From: Streptomyces sp. RPT161
GTDB taxonomy: Bacteria; Actinomycetota; Actinomycetes; Streptomycetales; Streptomycetaceae
Direction of reading: 5' to 3'
Assembly (NCBI RefSeq): GCF_027533845.1
Contig: NZ_JAPZVN010000019.1
Coordinates: forward strand, 1-64,000
Length of the DNA stretch: 64,000 bases
Of this stretch, positions 34,284-43,375 are shown piece by piece. The position numbers and the translations under genes were made by a program. Under the pieces are notes generated by a model, which was not told where the DNA came from, ran no database searches, and saw nothing but the letters and a program-made list of their open reading frames with translations. Each line of letters begins with the position of its first letter. Positions within the stretch are counted from its first letter, which is position 1.

Positions 34284-35939
34284 CTACTCGCTCGCCTCCA
34301 GTTCCGGCGGCGCGGTCCTGGCGGCGATCTGGGTGCGCTGTTCAGTGGTGATCGGCATCTCCACCCGGTCCCGGTAGTACCAGGAACTCAGTGCGCTGCG
34401 CAGCCTCGCGGCCCGGGAGGCTTCCCCCTTTGCCCGCAGCGGCTTCGGAATGTCACGTACCAGGATCCGGTAGCGGTCGCCTGCGGGCAACGAGCGTTTG
34501 TTCTCAAGGAACTTGCCGTAGATCTCCTGTCGGATCAGCCCGGTTTCCCTCCCCTCCGTCAACAGCTCCCGGTCACGAGCCTGCAAGGCCAGGCAGATCC
34601 GCTTGGTGATGAAGAACGCGATGAGTGGCGCCACGATCACCGCCACCCGTAGCACCCACGTCAGGCCGTTGACCGAGATCCGGAAGGTATAGGCGATCAC
34701 GTCGTTGCCGCCTGCCAGCAACAGCACGCCGTAGCAGACGATGGCGGCAACGCCGAATCCCGTTCTGGTCGGCCGGTCACGCGGCCGGTCACACAGATGG
34801 TGCTCCGACCGTTCGTTGGAGACCCACTTCTCGAAGAAGGGGTACGTGAACAGCAGCAGGAACAGGACTCCGGGCAGCACGACGGCCGGCAGCAGCACGT
34901 TCCACATGAACGTGTGGCCCGCGACATTGGTCTCCGCCGGTGGCATCAGGCGCAGCGCGCCCTCCAGGAACCCGACGTACCAGTCGGGTTGGGCGTCCGT
35001 GGTCACCTGGTCGGCACGGTACGGCCCGTACGCCCAGATCGGGTTGATCTGGGCCAGTGCGCCGAGTGCGCCCAGCACGCCGAAGACCATGAAGAAGAAG
35101 CCCGACGACTTGGTCGTGAACTGGGGGAACATCGGCTTTCCGACCACATTGCGGTTCGTTCGACCCGGCGTGCTCCACTGGGTGTGTTTCAGGTACACGA
35201 TCAGGAAAAGGTGCGCGGTGACCAATGCCACCAGCAGACCGGGGACCAGCAGCACGTGCACGATGTACAGCCGGGGAATCAGCGCGTGGCCGGGAAACTG
35301 GCCGCGGAAGACGAAGAAGCTCAGGTAGGTCCCCACCAACGGCAGGGAGCTGATGATGGTGTCCGCGGTGCGCAGACCGGTGCCGGACAGCAGGTCGTCG
35401 GGCAGGGAGTAGCCGCAGAAGCCCTCAAGCAGTCCGAGGAGGAAGAGCGTCACCCCCACGATCCAGTTGACCTCCCGTGGCCGGCGGAAGGCCCCGGTGA
35501 AGAAGATCCGCAGCATATGGACTCCGATGGCGGCGATGAACAGCAGGGCCGCCCAGTGATGTACCTGACGCATCAACAGGCCGCCCCTGACATCGAAGCT
35601 GATGTCCAGGGTCGACGAGTACGCCTGCGTCATCCGTAGGCCGCGTAGCGGCGCGTAGGCACCGTGGTACGCGGCCTCGGTCATGCTGGGATCGAAGAAC
35701 AGGGTCAGGTAGACGCCGGTGAGAACCAGCACAACGAAGCTGTAGAGGGCGATCTCGCCGAGCAGGAAGGACCAGTGATCCGGGAACGCCTTGCGCAGCA
35801 GTTGCCTGCCCATGAACGTTGCCGGAAGCCGCCGGTCCAGCGCCACGAAGCCGCTTTCCGCCACTTCCCCGGCCTTCGCTCTCAGCAACACCTTGCGCTG
35901 CTGAAGTTGCTGGAGCATCTGGGGCTTCGGGAGCCGCAT
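34284..35939 (-). CDS. qcrB: cytochrome b subunit of a bcc complex
   Basis: A 551-residue QcrB, the quinol-oxidising b-type cytochrome of the actinobacterial bcc complex. It has the heme-ligand pairs in HHWAALLFIAAIGVHMLRI and in IVHVLLVPGLLVALVTAHLF, and the actinobacterial PDWY version of the PEWY motif in QPDWYVGFLEGALRLMP. I chose ATG 35939 because AAGGAG lies 9 bases upstream. The usual partners qcrC and qcrA are missing, and the gene converges on ctaDF. Confidence 0.92.
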   Translation of the reverse strand: MRLPKPQMLQQLQQRKVLLRAKAGEVAESGFVALDRRLPATFMGRQLLRKAFPDHWSFLLGEIALYSFVVLVLTGVYLTLFFDPSMTEAAYHGAYAPLRGLRMTQAYSSTLDISFDVRGGLLMRQVHHWAALLFIAAIGVHMLRIFFTGAFRRPREVNWIVGVTLFLLGLLEGFCGYSLPDDLLSGTGLRTADTIISSLPLVGTYLSFFVFRGQFPGHALIPRLYIVHVLLVPGLLVALVTAHLFLIVYLKHTQWSTPGRTNRNVVGKPMFPQFTTKSSGFFFMVFGVLGALGALAQINPIWAYGPYRADQVTTDAQPDWYVGFLEGALRLMPPAETNVAGHTFMWNVLLPAVVLPGVLFLLLFTYPFFEKWVSNERSEHHLCDRPRDRPTRTGFGVAAIVCYGVLLLAGGNDVIAYTFRISVNGLTWVLRVAVIVAPLIAFFITKRICLALQARDRELLTEGRETGLIRQEIYGKFLENKRSLPAGDRYRILVRDIPKPLRAKGEASRAARLRSALSSWYYRDRVEMPITTEQRTQIAARTAPPELEASE

Positions 35940-36128
35940 ACCCGCCGATCTCCTTACGCCCATGAGCGGGCCACGCGGTCAGGACGCGGCTGATGGCTAA
36001 CCGGTATCCGCGTGCGCCAATCAAATGTGGGGATCGGATTGGGCGATCCGGGTGACAAGCGGTGATCCGCGAGTGTGCTGTGGACACTGATCTTGGAGGA
36101 ACTCCGACGCCCGGGAGGTGATCCGTCG

Positions 36129-37217
36129 GTGAAAGAGCCGGGCGAAGACGCAGGCGCCGGTGAGGATCGGCGGTTCGGTCGTCCAGGGCGACCGATGGAT
36201 CGGCGGTCGCCGTTCTTCGTCGGAATGTCGGGGGCGGCCGGAGTGGCGGTGACGGTCGCGGTCGCCGAGACGGTGCTCGCCGTCCGCGCGGTGCTGGTGC
36301 TGATCGGACTGGCGCTTTTCCTGGCCCTCGGCCTGGATCCAGCGGTGCGCTGGTTCGGCCGCCACAGACTGCCCCGCGGGGTGGCGGTGCTGGTCATCGC
36401 ACTAGCGGGAGTCGGTGTGCTGACGGGCTTCCTGTCGTTGGCCATCCCTCCGCTGGCCCAGCAGGCCGAGCAGTTCGCCCACAAACTGCCTGCTTATCTG
36501 CATGAACTGCAACACACCAATTCGTTCCTGGGACATTTGAACCGCCAGTTCCGTATCCAGCAGGCACTTCAGAGCCTGCTCACCAGCGGAGGCGCGTCGC
36601 TGGCGGGTGGGCTGTTCGGGGCGGGCAAGCTGGTGCTCGGCACACTCGCCTCGGTGGTGCTCGCCGCCGTACTCACCGTGTACTTCCTGCTGGGGCTGCC
36701 CGCGCTCAAACGGACGTTCCTCCAACTGGTCCCGGCCTCACGACGGACCCGGGTCAAGCTCCTCACCGAGGAGGTGATCATCAAGGTCGGCCGGTATCTG
36801 GTCGGCCAGGTGCTGCTCGCACTCATCGCGGCGGTGGGTACGCTCGCCTGGCTGGAGATCTTCAACGTGCCCTACGCCCTGCTGCTGGCCTTCTTCGTGG
36901 CCCTGTTGGACCTCGTGCCCATGGTGGGTTCCACCATCGCGGGGATCATCGTGTCGTTGGTGGCGCTCACCGTCTCCCTGCCCGTCGCCGGGGCCACCGC
37001 GGGCTTCTACACCGCCTACCGGCTCGCCGAGGACTATCTGCTGTCGCCGAAGATCATGGGCAAGCAGGTCGAAGTGCCAGCGATGGTCGCGATCGTCGCC
37101 GTACTGATCGGCGGCAGCCTGCTGGGCATTCCCGGCGCCCTCATCGGCATTCCACTGGCCGCGGCGATCCGCCTCGTCCTCAAGGAAGTGGTCTTCCCAC
37201 GCCTTGACGAGTCGTAA
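36129..37217 (+). CDS. AI-2E family (PerM/YhhQ-type) transporter
   Basis: A 362-residue membrane protein of the AI-2E/TqsA superfamily, with about seven to eight helices. Seen are GLALFLALGLDPAVRWF, a hydrophilic helical domain near residues 105-165, the late YRLAEDYLLSPKIMGKQVEVPAM and GIPGALIGIPLAA. The start is GTG 36129, with GGGAGG 9 bases upstream. Substrates vary (autoinducers, Na+/H+) and cannot be assigned. Confidence 0.85.
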   Translation: MKEPGEDAGAGEDRRFGRPGRPMDRRSPFFVGMSGAAGVAVTVAVAETVLAVRAVLVLIGLALFLALGLDPAVRWFGRHRLPRGVAVLVIALAGVGVLTGFLSLAIPPLAQQAEQFAHKLPAYLHELQHTNSFLGHLNRQFRIQQALQSLLTSGGASLAGGLFGAGKLVLGTLASVVLAAVLTVYFLLGLPALKRTFLQLVPASRRTRVKLLTEEVIIKVGRYLVGQVLLALIAAVGTLAWLEIFNVPYALLLAFFVALLDLVPMVGSTIAGIIVSLVALTVSLPVAGATAGFYTAYRLAEDYLLSPKIMGKQVEVPAMVAIVAVLIGGSLLGIPGALIGIPLAAAIRLVLKEVVFPRLDES

Positions 37218-37228
37218 GGCGTGCCTTT

Positions 37229-37411
37229 CCCCAACGGACCACTTGCTGTGACCGTTCCGCGGCGATCGTCGCGCGGTTCTTCCGCCGGGGCCAACTCGTC
37301 GTCCAGCCGGATGCCGGTCACTATCGATGGGTTGACGACCCGATCCGCTTCTCCCGGACCGTCGCGACGTTCCTCGCCCGAGTCGATGACACGACCATCG
37401 AAAGCATGTGA
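37229..37411 (+). pseudogene. C-terminal fragment of an alpha/beta hydrolase
   Basis: Immediately after the AI-2E gene the plus strand encodes about 54 residues with the C-terminal features of an alpha/beta hydrolase: QLVVQPDAGHYRWVDDP (catalytic-His region) and RFSRTVATFLARVDD, ending at TGA 37409-37411. No start or other part of the enzyme is present, so it is a decayed remnant. Confidence 0.55.
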
Positions 37412-37422
37412 CGCACGTCACA
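37407..37422. promoter_or_regulatory. CRP-like palindrome upstream of a secreted-protein gene
   Basis: TGTGACGCACGTCACA is a perfect match to the CRP consensus TGTGA-N6-TCACA; the palindrome extends three further bases on each side (37404-37425, arms GCATGTGACG). It lies 113 bp before the secreted-protein ATG at 37535. Streptomyces has a Crp regulator binding similar sites; alternatively the hairpin could terminate transcription. Confidence 0.55.
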
Positions 37423-37534
37423 TGCACCCCTGTCATACGGATGCGACTGTCAACTCGTATGCGAAGTGAAGGCGTTGCGACGTCAACAGCGCCGCCTTCG
37501 TCTCTGCGACTGAATCCCAACACGGGGAGGACCC

Positions 37535-37972
37535 ATGAGGTTCCGTTCGACGAAGAGGATCGGCGCCGCGGCCGTCGCCGCCGCCGCGCTGGTCGGCACC
37601 ATCGCCATGGGTACGGCGGCCGCCGTACCCGGCCACTACCAGGCGACCGGCCCCAACCCCACCTACAAGCCGGTCACGGGAAGGGTCACGGTCGTTGAGC
37701 CCGGGCAGCCGCAGCCGCATGTGACGCTGCACCCGGTGTACAAGCGCGGCGCCGCCGTGCCCATGCACGTCGCGCACTGGAAGACGACCTACGACGACGG
37801 CGTCTCGTGGAACGCCGACGTGTTCGTGGACTACGGCCAGAGCGGGGCGTACACCAAGTGCTCCGACGGGAGCGTCCACTACGGCCCCGCTGTCGGCCAG
37901 GGCTACTGGGCCTGGGGCGGCAACTGCAACGGCTACGGCACGATCACCGAGTTCGGCAACTACGACCAGTAG
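37535..37972 (+). CDS. secreted hypothetical protein
   Basis: A 145-residue protein. A signal peptide covers residues 1-30 (basic MRFRSTKRIG, then VAAAALVGTIAMGTAAA). The mature part has two Cys (about 109 and 130), is rich in Gly/Tyr/Trp near the end (YGPAVGQGYWAWGGNCNGYG), and resembles small actinobacterial exported proteins of unknown role. ATG 37535 follows GGGAGG. A CRP-like site is upstream. Confidence 0.75.
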   Translation: MRFRSTKRIGAAAVAAAALVGTIAMGTAAAVPGHYQATGPNPTYKPVTGRVTVVEPGQPQPHVTLHPVYKRGAAVPMHVAHWKTTYDDGVSWNADVFVDYGQSGAYTKCSDGSVHYGPAVGQGYWAWGGNCNGYGTITEFGNYDQ

Positions 37973-37996
37973 CCGTTCCGCGCGGTAACTCCGCTG

Positions 37997-39067
37997 TCAC
38001 GTGCGCCGGTCCTGCCACAGCGTGGTCGGCGCTTCCCTGCGGACCACCGGCGCGATCTCCTCCGCGAAGCGCTGCAACTGCTCGATCTGCTCCGTGGTGC
38101 TCAGCCCGAAGCCGTCAACGGTCAGGGACTGCAGGTCGTGCCGGTAGGCCTGGTGGAATCCGAGGATCTTGTCGATGATCTGCTGTGGGCTGCCGATGAG
38201 TTGGGGTCCGTTCTCGATGGCGTCCTCGATGGTGCGGAACGGGGTGTTGTAGCCGGTCCGCCCCGCCAGGTGTGGCTTGTACGTCTGACGGACCCGCGCC
38301 TCGTAGTAGTCCTTGAGCCGGGTGATGGCCTGTTGGGTGGTGTTCGCGATGAACAACCCTCCGGAGCCCGCGCCCACGTAGGCGTTGCGCGGGTCGTGGC
38401 CGTATACCGCGAAGCGCTCGCGGTAGTGGCTGATCAGCCGTGCGTATGCGTCCCGGGGCTGGATGGCGTTGGCGCTGAACAGCGGATCGCCGTGCCGGGC
38501 GGCGAGTTCGGTGGAGTGCAGGCTGGTGGCGGAGCCGTGCCAGACGGGCGGCGCGGCGACGTACGGTCGGGGCACGGTGGTGACCTCGTGCAACGGCGGG
38601 CGGAACTTCCCCTCCCAGGTGACCTTCTCCTCCCGCCACAGCCTTCGCAGGAGTTCGTACTTCTCGGCCTGGTACTCCCACTGCAGGCCCTCGTCCAGGC
38701 CGAACAGGTCGAAGTGACCGGCCTCCGCGCCCTTGCCGATGACCAACTCCAGGCGGCCTCGGGCGAGTTGGTCGACGGTGGCGTAGTCCTCCGCGACGCG
38801 GACGGGGTCGAGGATGGCCAGCACCGTGACACCGGTGAGCAGTCTGATCCGGGAGGTTCGCGCGGCCAGCGCGCCGAGCAGGACCGTGGGGCTGGACGAC
38901 AGGAACGGTCCGGCGTGCCGCTCGCCGACGGCGTACGCGTCGAAGCCGAGCCGTTCGGCGGCGGTCCCGGTCTCGATGACCTCGGCCAACCGGTCGGCGG
39001 CGGTGCCTAGTTCACCGGTGAGCGGGTTCGGTGCGTGGCCGATGATGGTGAGGACGGAGAATCTCAT
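37997..39067 (-). CDS. LLM class flavin-dependent monooxygenase (CmoO/YtmO-like)
   Basis: A 356-residue luciferase-like monooxygenase using reduced FMN to oxidise a small substrate. Seen are FDAYAVGERHAGPFLSSSP, TSRIRLLTGVTVLAILDP and GRLELVIGKGAEAGHFDLFG. It is the last gene of the sulfur-type operon, 18 bp after the solute-binding protein gene. The Bacillus ytmI operon likewise contains YtmO (CmoO), an LLM enzyme that acts in breaking down alkylated cysteine derivatives. The exact substrate is not seen. Confidence 0.85.
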   Translation of the reverse strand: MRFSVLTIIGHAPNPLTGELGTAADRLAEVIETGTAAERLGFDAYAVGERHAGPFLSSSPTVLLGALAARTSRIRLLTGVTVLAILDPVRVAEDYATVDQLARGRLELVIGKGAEAGHFDLFGLDEGLQWEYQAEKYELLRRLWREEKVTWEGKFRPPLHEVTTVPRPYVAAPPVWHGSATSLHSTELAARHGDPLFSANAIQPRDAYARLISHYRERFAVYGHDPRNAYVGAGSGGLFIANTTQQAITRLKDYYEARVRQTYKPHLAGRTGYNTPFRTIEDAIENGPQLIGSPQQIIDKILGFHQAYRHDLQSLTVDGFGLSTTEQIEQLQRFAEEIAPVVRREAPTTLWQDRRT

Positions 39068-39085
39068 GACTGTCTCTCCTGACGG

Positions 39086-40078
39086 CTACTGGTTTGTCCT
39101 GGGCAGGCCGGGCGGGTTGACCAGGGATGTGGCGACGGCCTCACTGGACAGGCCCCAACGCTTCAGTACCTGGCCGTACGTGCCGTTCTTGATGACATCG
39201 TTGAGTGCGTCGGCGAGTGGCTTGGCCAGTCCGTCGTCCTTCTTGGTGGTGGCGCCTATCAGGCCCTGGAGGGTGGCTCCCGCGCCCGAGTAGCTGCCGG
39301 CGATCTCGGTCTGGCCCGCCGAGGCGACGTGGTAGGCGGCGGTCGGATGGGGGCCGAGGTAGAGGTCGATGCGTCCGGAGGAGAGGGCGAGGTAGGCGTC
39401 GCCGGCGCTCTGGTAGTACTTGACGTTCACCGGCCTCAGGCCAGCGTGAACGTCCTGGTCGCTCCACTCCAGCAGCAGCTTCTCCTGGTTGGTTCCGGAC
39501 TGCACGGCCACGGTCCGGCCTGCGACGTCCCTGGGGCCGGTGACTTTCAGGCCGTTGCCCTTCTTGGCCTCGAAGGCGAGGTTGTCCTTGCGGTAGGTGG
39601 CGAAGTCGTACTTGTTCTTGCGTTCTTCGGTGTCGGTGATGTTGCTGAATCCGACGTCGTACTTGCCGCTGTCCAGGCCGACGAAGATGTTCTCCCAGGA
39701 GACCGTGTTCAGCCGCGGTTTGAGACCCAGGACGTCGGCGACCAGGTAGGCGATGTCGGGCTCTACGCCGATAACCGTCTTGTTGTCGGTCGCGTAGCAG
39801 CTCAACGGCGGTTCGCTGGAGGTGGATCCGACGATCTGCAGGGTGCCTCGCCTGCGTATGGCCTCGGGGACCTCGGCGGCGATGGAGTCGACCTTGGGTG
39901 TGGTGACGCGGTGCTGGTCGGCGCCGAGGTTGTAGCTGGTACCGGAGACCTCGACGGCGGGCGACGCCCCGGAACTGGCTGTTCCACCGCTGCTGGGGTT
40001 GGCGCATCCGGCGAGGGCCAGGACGGAGGCGAGCCCGAGCACCATGGCGGCGGTGTCGCGGGGGTGGCGGGTGAGCAC
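39086..40078 (-). CDS. polar amino acid ABC transporter, substrate-binding lipoprotein (first)
   Basis: A 330-residue SBP_bac_3 family lipoprotein with lipobox LAGCAN (Cys near residue 25). Binding-fold signatures are VEPDIAYLVADVLG, FVGLDSGKYDVGFSNIT and the second-lobe DLYLGPHPTA. Ligands in the family are polar amino acids such as cystine. GTG 40078 has AAGGAG upstream. It lies directly after the ATPase gene and before the YtmO-like gene. Confidence 0.87.
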   Translation of the reverse strand: MLTRHPRDTAAMVLGLASVLALAGCANPSSGGTASSGASPAVEVSGTSYNLGADQHRVTTPKVDSIAAEVPEAIRRRGTLQIVGSTSSEPPLSCYATDNKTVIGVEPDIAYLVADVLGLKPRLNTVSWENIFVGLDSGKYDVGFSNITDTEERKNKYDFATYRKDNLAFEAKKGNGLKVTGPRDVAGRTVAVQSGTNQEKLLLEWSDQDVHAGLRPVNVKYYQSAGDAYLALSSGRIDLYLGPHPTAAYHVASAGQTEIAGSYSGAGATLQGLIGATTKKDDGLAKPLADALNDVIKNGTYGQVLKRWGLSSEAVATSLVNPPGLPRTNQ

Positions 40079-40129
40079 GTGCGGTCTCCTTGCGTACGCG
40101 GGTGGGGGGGGCGGCGAACGCCGCGCGGT

Positions 40130-40894
40130 TTACAGGACCTTGGAGAGGAAGGCGCGGGTGCGTTCGTGCCGTGGTTGATCCAGTACGGCGTCGGGCGGAC
40201 CCTGTTCGAGGACGACACCGCCGTCCATGAACACCACCGTGTCGGCCACCTCGCGGGCGAAGCCGATCTCATGGGTAACGATGATCATGGTGGTGCCGGT
40301 GCGTGCCAGGTCCTGGATGACGTCGAGTACCTCACCGACGAGTTCCGGGTCGAGCGCGGAGGTGGGTTCGTCGAAGAGCAGCACCTTGGGTTCGAGCGCG
40401 AGCGCGCGGGCGATGGCCACCCGCTGCTGCTGGCCGCCGGACAGCTGCCTGGGGTGGGCGTCCGCCTTGTCGGCGAGTCCCACCCGGGCCAGCAGTCGCT
40501 CCGCCGCCCGTACGGCCTCCCTGCGCGGGCGGCGCAGTACGGAGACGGGGGCTTCGATGATGTTCTCGATCACCGTCAGGTGCGGGAAGAGGTTGAAGTT
40601 CTGGAAGACGAACCCGATGTGGGTGCGCTGACGGAGGATGTCCTTCTCCTTCAGCTCGTACAGCTTTCCGCCGGAGCGGCGATAGCCGATCAGTTCGCCG
40701 TCGATGCTGATCCAGCCGCGGTTGACCTTCTCCAGGTGGTTGATGCTGCGCAGCAGCGTTGACTTCCCTGAGCCGGACGGCCCAAGCACGACTGTGACCT
40801 CACCGGCGCGTACCCGCAGGTCGACACCGCGCAGCACCTGCGTGGGGCCATAGCTCTTGTGGACACCGCGGACGTCCACCATCACATCGCTCAC
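40130..40894 (-). CDS. polar amino acid ABC transporter, ATPase
   Basis: A 254-residue ABC ATPase of the glutamine/cystine group. Walker A GPSGSGKST, Q-loop FVFQNFNLFPH, signature LSGGQQQR, Walker B VLLFDEPTSALDPE, and the H-loop VTHEIGF are present. It starts at GTG 40894, which overlaps the stop of the permease gene by four bases (GTGA), and so is translationally coupled. Confidence 0.92.
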   Translation of the reverse strand: MSDVMVDVRGVHKSYGPTQVLRGVDLRVRAGEVTVVLGPSGSGKSTLLRSINHLEKVNRGWISIDGELIGYRRSGGKLYELKEKDILRQRTHIGFVFQNFNLFPHLTVIENIIEAPVSVLRRPRREAVRAAERLLARVGLADKADAHPRQLSGGQQQRVAIARALALEPKVLLFDEPTSALDPELVGEVLDVIQDLARTGTTMIIVTHEIGFAREVADTVVFMDGGVVLEQGPPDAVLDQPRHERTRAFLSKVL

Positions 40895-41868
40895 TTGCCG
40901 TCTCCCGTGGTCAGCGCCGTCTGGCGCACGTCTCGTACGAGGCGCCGCACGCGTTGCGCCGGGGTGGGTGGGGGCGTACGGTCGGCGCCCCGGGCGAAAC
41001 GGCGCTCCACGTAGTGCTGGACGATGGACAGCGCCGAGGTGAGGAGCACGTACCACGCGGTGGCCACCATCAGCAGTGGGATGACCTGGCCGGTGCGTCC
41101 GTAGACAACCTGCACCTGGTAGAAGAGTTCGCCGATCGCCATCACGTAGACCACGGAAGTGCCCTTGAGCAGGCCGATGATCTCGTTGCCCGCCGTCGGC
41201 AGGATCGCGCGCATGGCCTGCGGCAGAACGATTCGCCGGATCTGCCGCGCCCGGGGGATGCCCAGTGCGGCGGCGGCCTCCAGCTGACCGTGGTCGACGG
41301 CCAGCAAGCCGGAGCGCACCACCTCGGCTGCGTAGGCGGCCTGGTGCAGCGACAGTCCGATCAGCGCCGCGCCGATGCTGCCGACCAGCCCGTTGGTGGC
41401 GAACGACCAGAACACCGGGCCGAACGGTATGCCCAGCCCCAACTGTCTGTAGAGCGCGCCGAGATTGAACCAGAAAACCAGCTGCACGATCATCGGGATG
41501 GACCGGAAGACCCAGACATAGGCCCAGGCCACGGTCCGCAACACCGGGCTGCGCGACAGCCGCATGAAGGCCAGCACGGTACCGAGCAGGAACCCGGCCA
41601 TCTGGGCGCAGACGGTGAGTTCAAGGGTCACGCCGACCGCGTGGACGATCGTCTGGGACAGTACGTACTGGCTGAAGACGTTCCACTCCCAGACCGGATT
41701 GGTCACCAGCCCGTGTGCGAACTGGGCGACCACGACGAGTACGGCGAGGGCGGCGATCCAGCGCGCGGGGTGGCGGGCGGGAACGACCTTAGGGGTTGCG
41801 GATGCGTCCGGTGGGTCGGCGTGCGCGGTCGCCGGTAGGGGCGTCGCGGTGCCGGTGGTGAGTTCCAT
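40891..41868 (-). CDS. polar amino acid ABC transporter, permease
   Basis: A 325-residue HisM/GlnP-type permease. About five helices carry VGVTLELTVCAQMAGFLLGTVLAF, the conserved YVWVFRSIPMIVQLVFWFN, and the EAA loop EAAAALGIPRARQIRRIVLPQAMR. A 40-residue polar N-extension precedes the first helix. ATG 41868 follows GGAG. It lies 17 bp after the second SBP gene. A second, homologous permease is encoded divergently at 45152. Confidence 0.9.
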   Translation of the reverse strand: MELTTGTATPLPATAHADPPDASATPKVVPARHPARWIAALAVLVVVAQFAHGLVTNPVWEWNVFSQYVLSQTIVHAVGVTLELTVCAQMAGFLLGTVLAFMRLSRSPVLRTVAWAYVWVFRSIPMIVQLVFWFNLGALYRQLGLGIPFGPVFWSFATNGLVGSIGAALIGLSLHQAAYAAEVVRSGLLAVDHGQLEAAAALGIPRARQIRRIVLPQAMRAILPTAGNEIIGLLKGTSVVYVMAIGELFYQVQVVYGRTGQVIPLLMVATAWYVLLTSALSIVQHYVERRFARGADRTPPPTPAQRVRRLVRDVRQTALTTGDGK

Positions 41869-41885
41869 GGTTGGGCTCCCGCAGC

Positions 41886-42836
41886 CTACTTGTGCTCGGG
41901 CGGATCGATCCGCGACTCGGGGATGGCGGAAGCGGAGACGCCCCACTTCCGCAGGATCCGCAGGTAAGTACCGTCGCTGATCAGCCTGTTGACCGCAGCC
42001 TGGAAGGCACGGGTGAGCGGCGAACCCTTCTTGAAGGCGAAGCCGACGTCCAGCCGGTGGAACTCGCCGAGGAAGGTGGTTCGCGCCGCGGGCTGGGACG
42101 CCTGGTAGCGAAGGCCGTTGATGGTGGACATCTCCACGTCGATCCGGCCCTGTTGCAGGGCGGTCACCAGTGCCCCGGACTCCGCGAACACCTTCACCTG
42201 GTACGGCTTCCTGCCCGCCTTGGCGCACACGTCCCGTTGCGCGTTCAGCGTGGCTTCGAAGGTGGTTCCGGCACCGGTTCCGATGGTCAGCCCGCACAGT
42301 TGGCCGAGGTTGGAGACCTGGCTGCCCAGGGAGGTGTTGCCGGTCCTGACCGCGAAGCCCTGGCCGTCATCGATGTAGGTGACGAAGTCTACGCTGCGCA
42401 GGCGTTCGCTGGTGACGCCGAAGTTGCCTGTTCCTACGCCGTACTTACCGCTGCCGAGGGCGGGCAGGATCGTCTCGAAGGAGGCCGCCTGGCGGTTCAG
42501 GGTGATCCCGAGGACCTTCGCCACGGCGTTGGAGATGTCGATGTCCAGGCCGACGGGTTGTGCGTCCGATCCGCCCGGCAGGTACGCGGACGGCGGTGCT
42601 CCGATCGAGCTGCCGATCCGCAGGATGCCTGCCTTCCGTATGTCGGCGGGCAGCAGGGCGGCAACGGTATCCACCTTGCGCACCGCCGCGACCGGGTTGT
42701 CGGTCGGCGCCGGGGAAGACTGGCCGACCGTGGTGGTGGCGTCGCCGGAACCACAGGCGGCCACGGCCAGCAGCGGGAGCAGCGCGCCGATGGCGGTCGC
42801 GGCGCGGAACCGGGTTCTGGGGCCTGGCGTTCTCAC
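41886..42836 (-). CDS. polar amino acid ABC transporter, substrate-binding lipoprotein (second)
   Basis: A 316-residue SBP_bac_3 lipoprotein: lipobox VAACGSG (Cys near residue 28), GLDIDISNAVAKVLGI, and the second lobe GLTIGTGAGTTFEATL. It shares little identity with the first SBP of the operon beyond the fold, so the two may bind different ligands, as TcyJ/TcyK do in Bacillus. It starts at GTG 42836, overlapping the acetyltransferase stop by four bases. Confidence 0.87.
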   Translation of the reverse strand: MRTPGPRTRFRAATAIGALLPLLAVAACGSGDATTTVGQSSPAPTDNPVAAVRKVDTVAALLPADIRKAGILRIGSSIGAPPSAYLPGGSDAQPVGLDIDISNAVAKVLGITLNRQAASFETILPALGSGKYGVGTGNFGVTSERLRSVDFVTYIDDGQGFAVRTGNTSLGSQVSNLGQLCGLTIGTGAGTTFEATLNAQRDVCAKAGRKPYQVKVFAESGALVTALQQGRIDVEMSTINGLRYQASQPAARTTFLGEFHRLDVGFAFKKGSPLTRAFQAAVNRLISDGTYLRILRKWGVSASAIPESRIDPPEHK

Positions 42837-43375
42837 GGTTTCGGGGCCTTTCCGGGGTGAGGCGGGCCGGGGGTGTGCGACGGGACAGCGCTGAGGTGCT
42901 TTTCGAAGGGGAGCGGGCCGATGGTCTCGGGGTCGGCGGTGGTGTCGAACAACGGCGTGTAGCCGGTGGCCAGATACAGTCCGCGGGCTTCGGGCTGCCG
43001 CGGTCCGGTGGTCAGATAGACGCGGCGGTAGCCGCGGGCCACCGCCTCCCGCTCCAACTCGGCGATCACCCGGCGGGCAAGGCCGCGTCTGCGGTGCGCG
43101 GAGTGGGTCCAGATCCGCTTCAGCTCGGCGGTGGCCTCGTCGTACCGCCGGAAGGCACCTCCGGCGACCGGTTCGCCGTCCTCCAGCAGCAGGAGCAGCA
43201 CCCCGTGCGGTGGCGCGAACTCGTCGGCGGGATAACGGGCCAGTTCGGTGTGGGCGTCCTTCCCGTAGCGGGCCGAGTACTCGTCGCCGAGTTCCCGTAG
43301 CAGCGGTTCCACCAGCGGGTCGGACACCGCGACCCGAGTGGTGGTCAGCCGCGGCGGCCGTACGCTCGACGTCAT
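42833..43375 (-). CDS. GNAT family N-acetyltransferase
   Basis: A 180-residue GNAT enzyme transferring acetyl from acetyl-CoA. The acetyl-CoA site is WTHSAHRRRGLARRVIAELE (motif A R/QxxGxG/A type) and the terminal beta-strand region LYLATGYTPL. It lies between the LLM and SBP genes with 4-base overlaps on both sides. In Bacillus, YtmI/SnaB-type acetyltransferases acetylate S-alkylcysteines so the monooxygenase can act; I infer the same here. Confidence 0.88.
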   Translation of the reverse strand: MTSSVRPPRLTTTRVAVSDPLVEPLLRELGDEYSARYGKDAHTELARYPADEFAPPHGVLLLLLEDGEPVAGGAFRRYDEATAELKRIWTHSAHRRRGLARRVIAELEREAVARGYRRVYLTTGPRQPEARGLYLATGYTPLFDTTADPETIGPLPFEKHLSAVPSHTPGPPHPGKAPKP

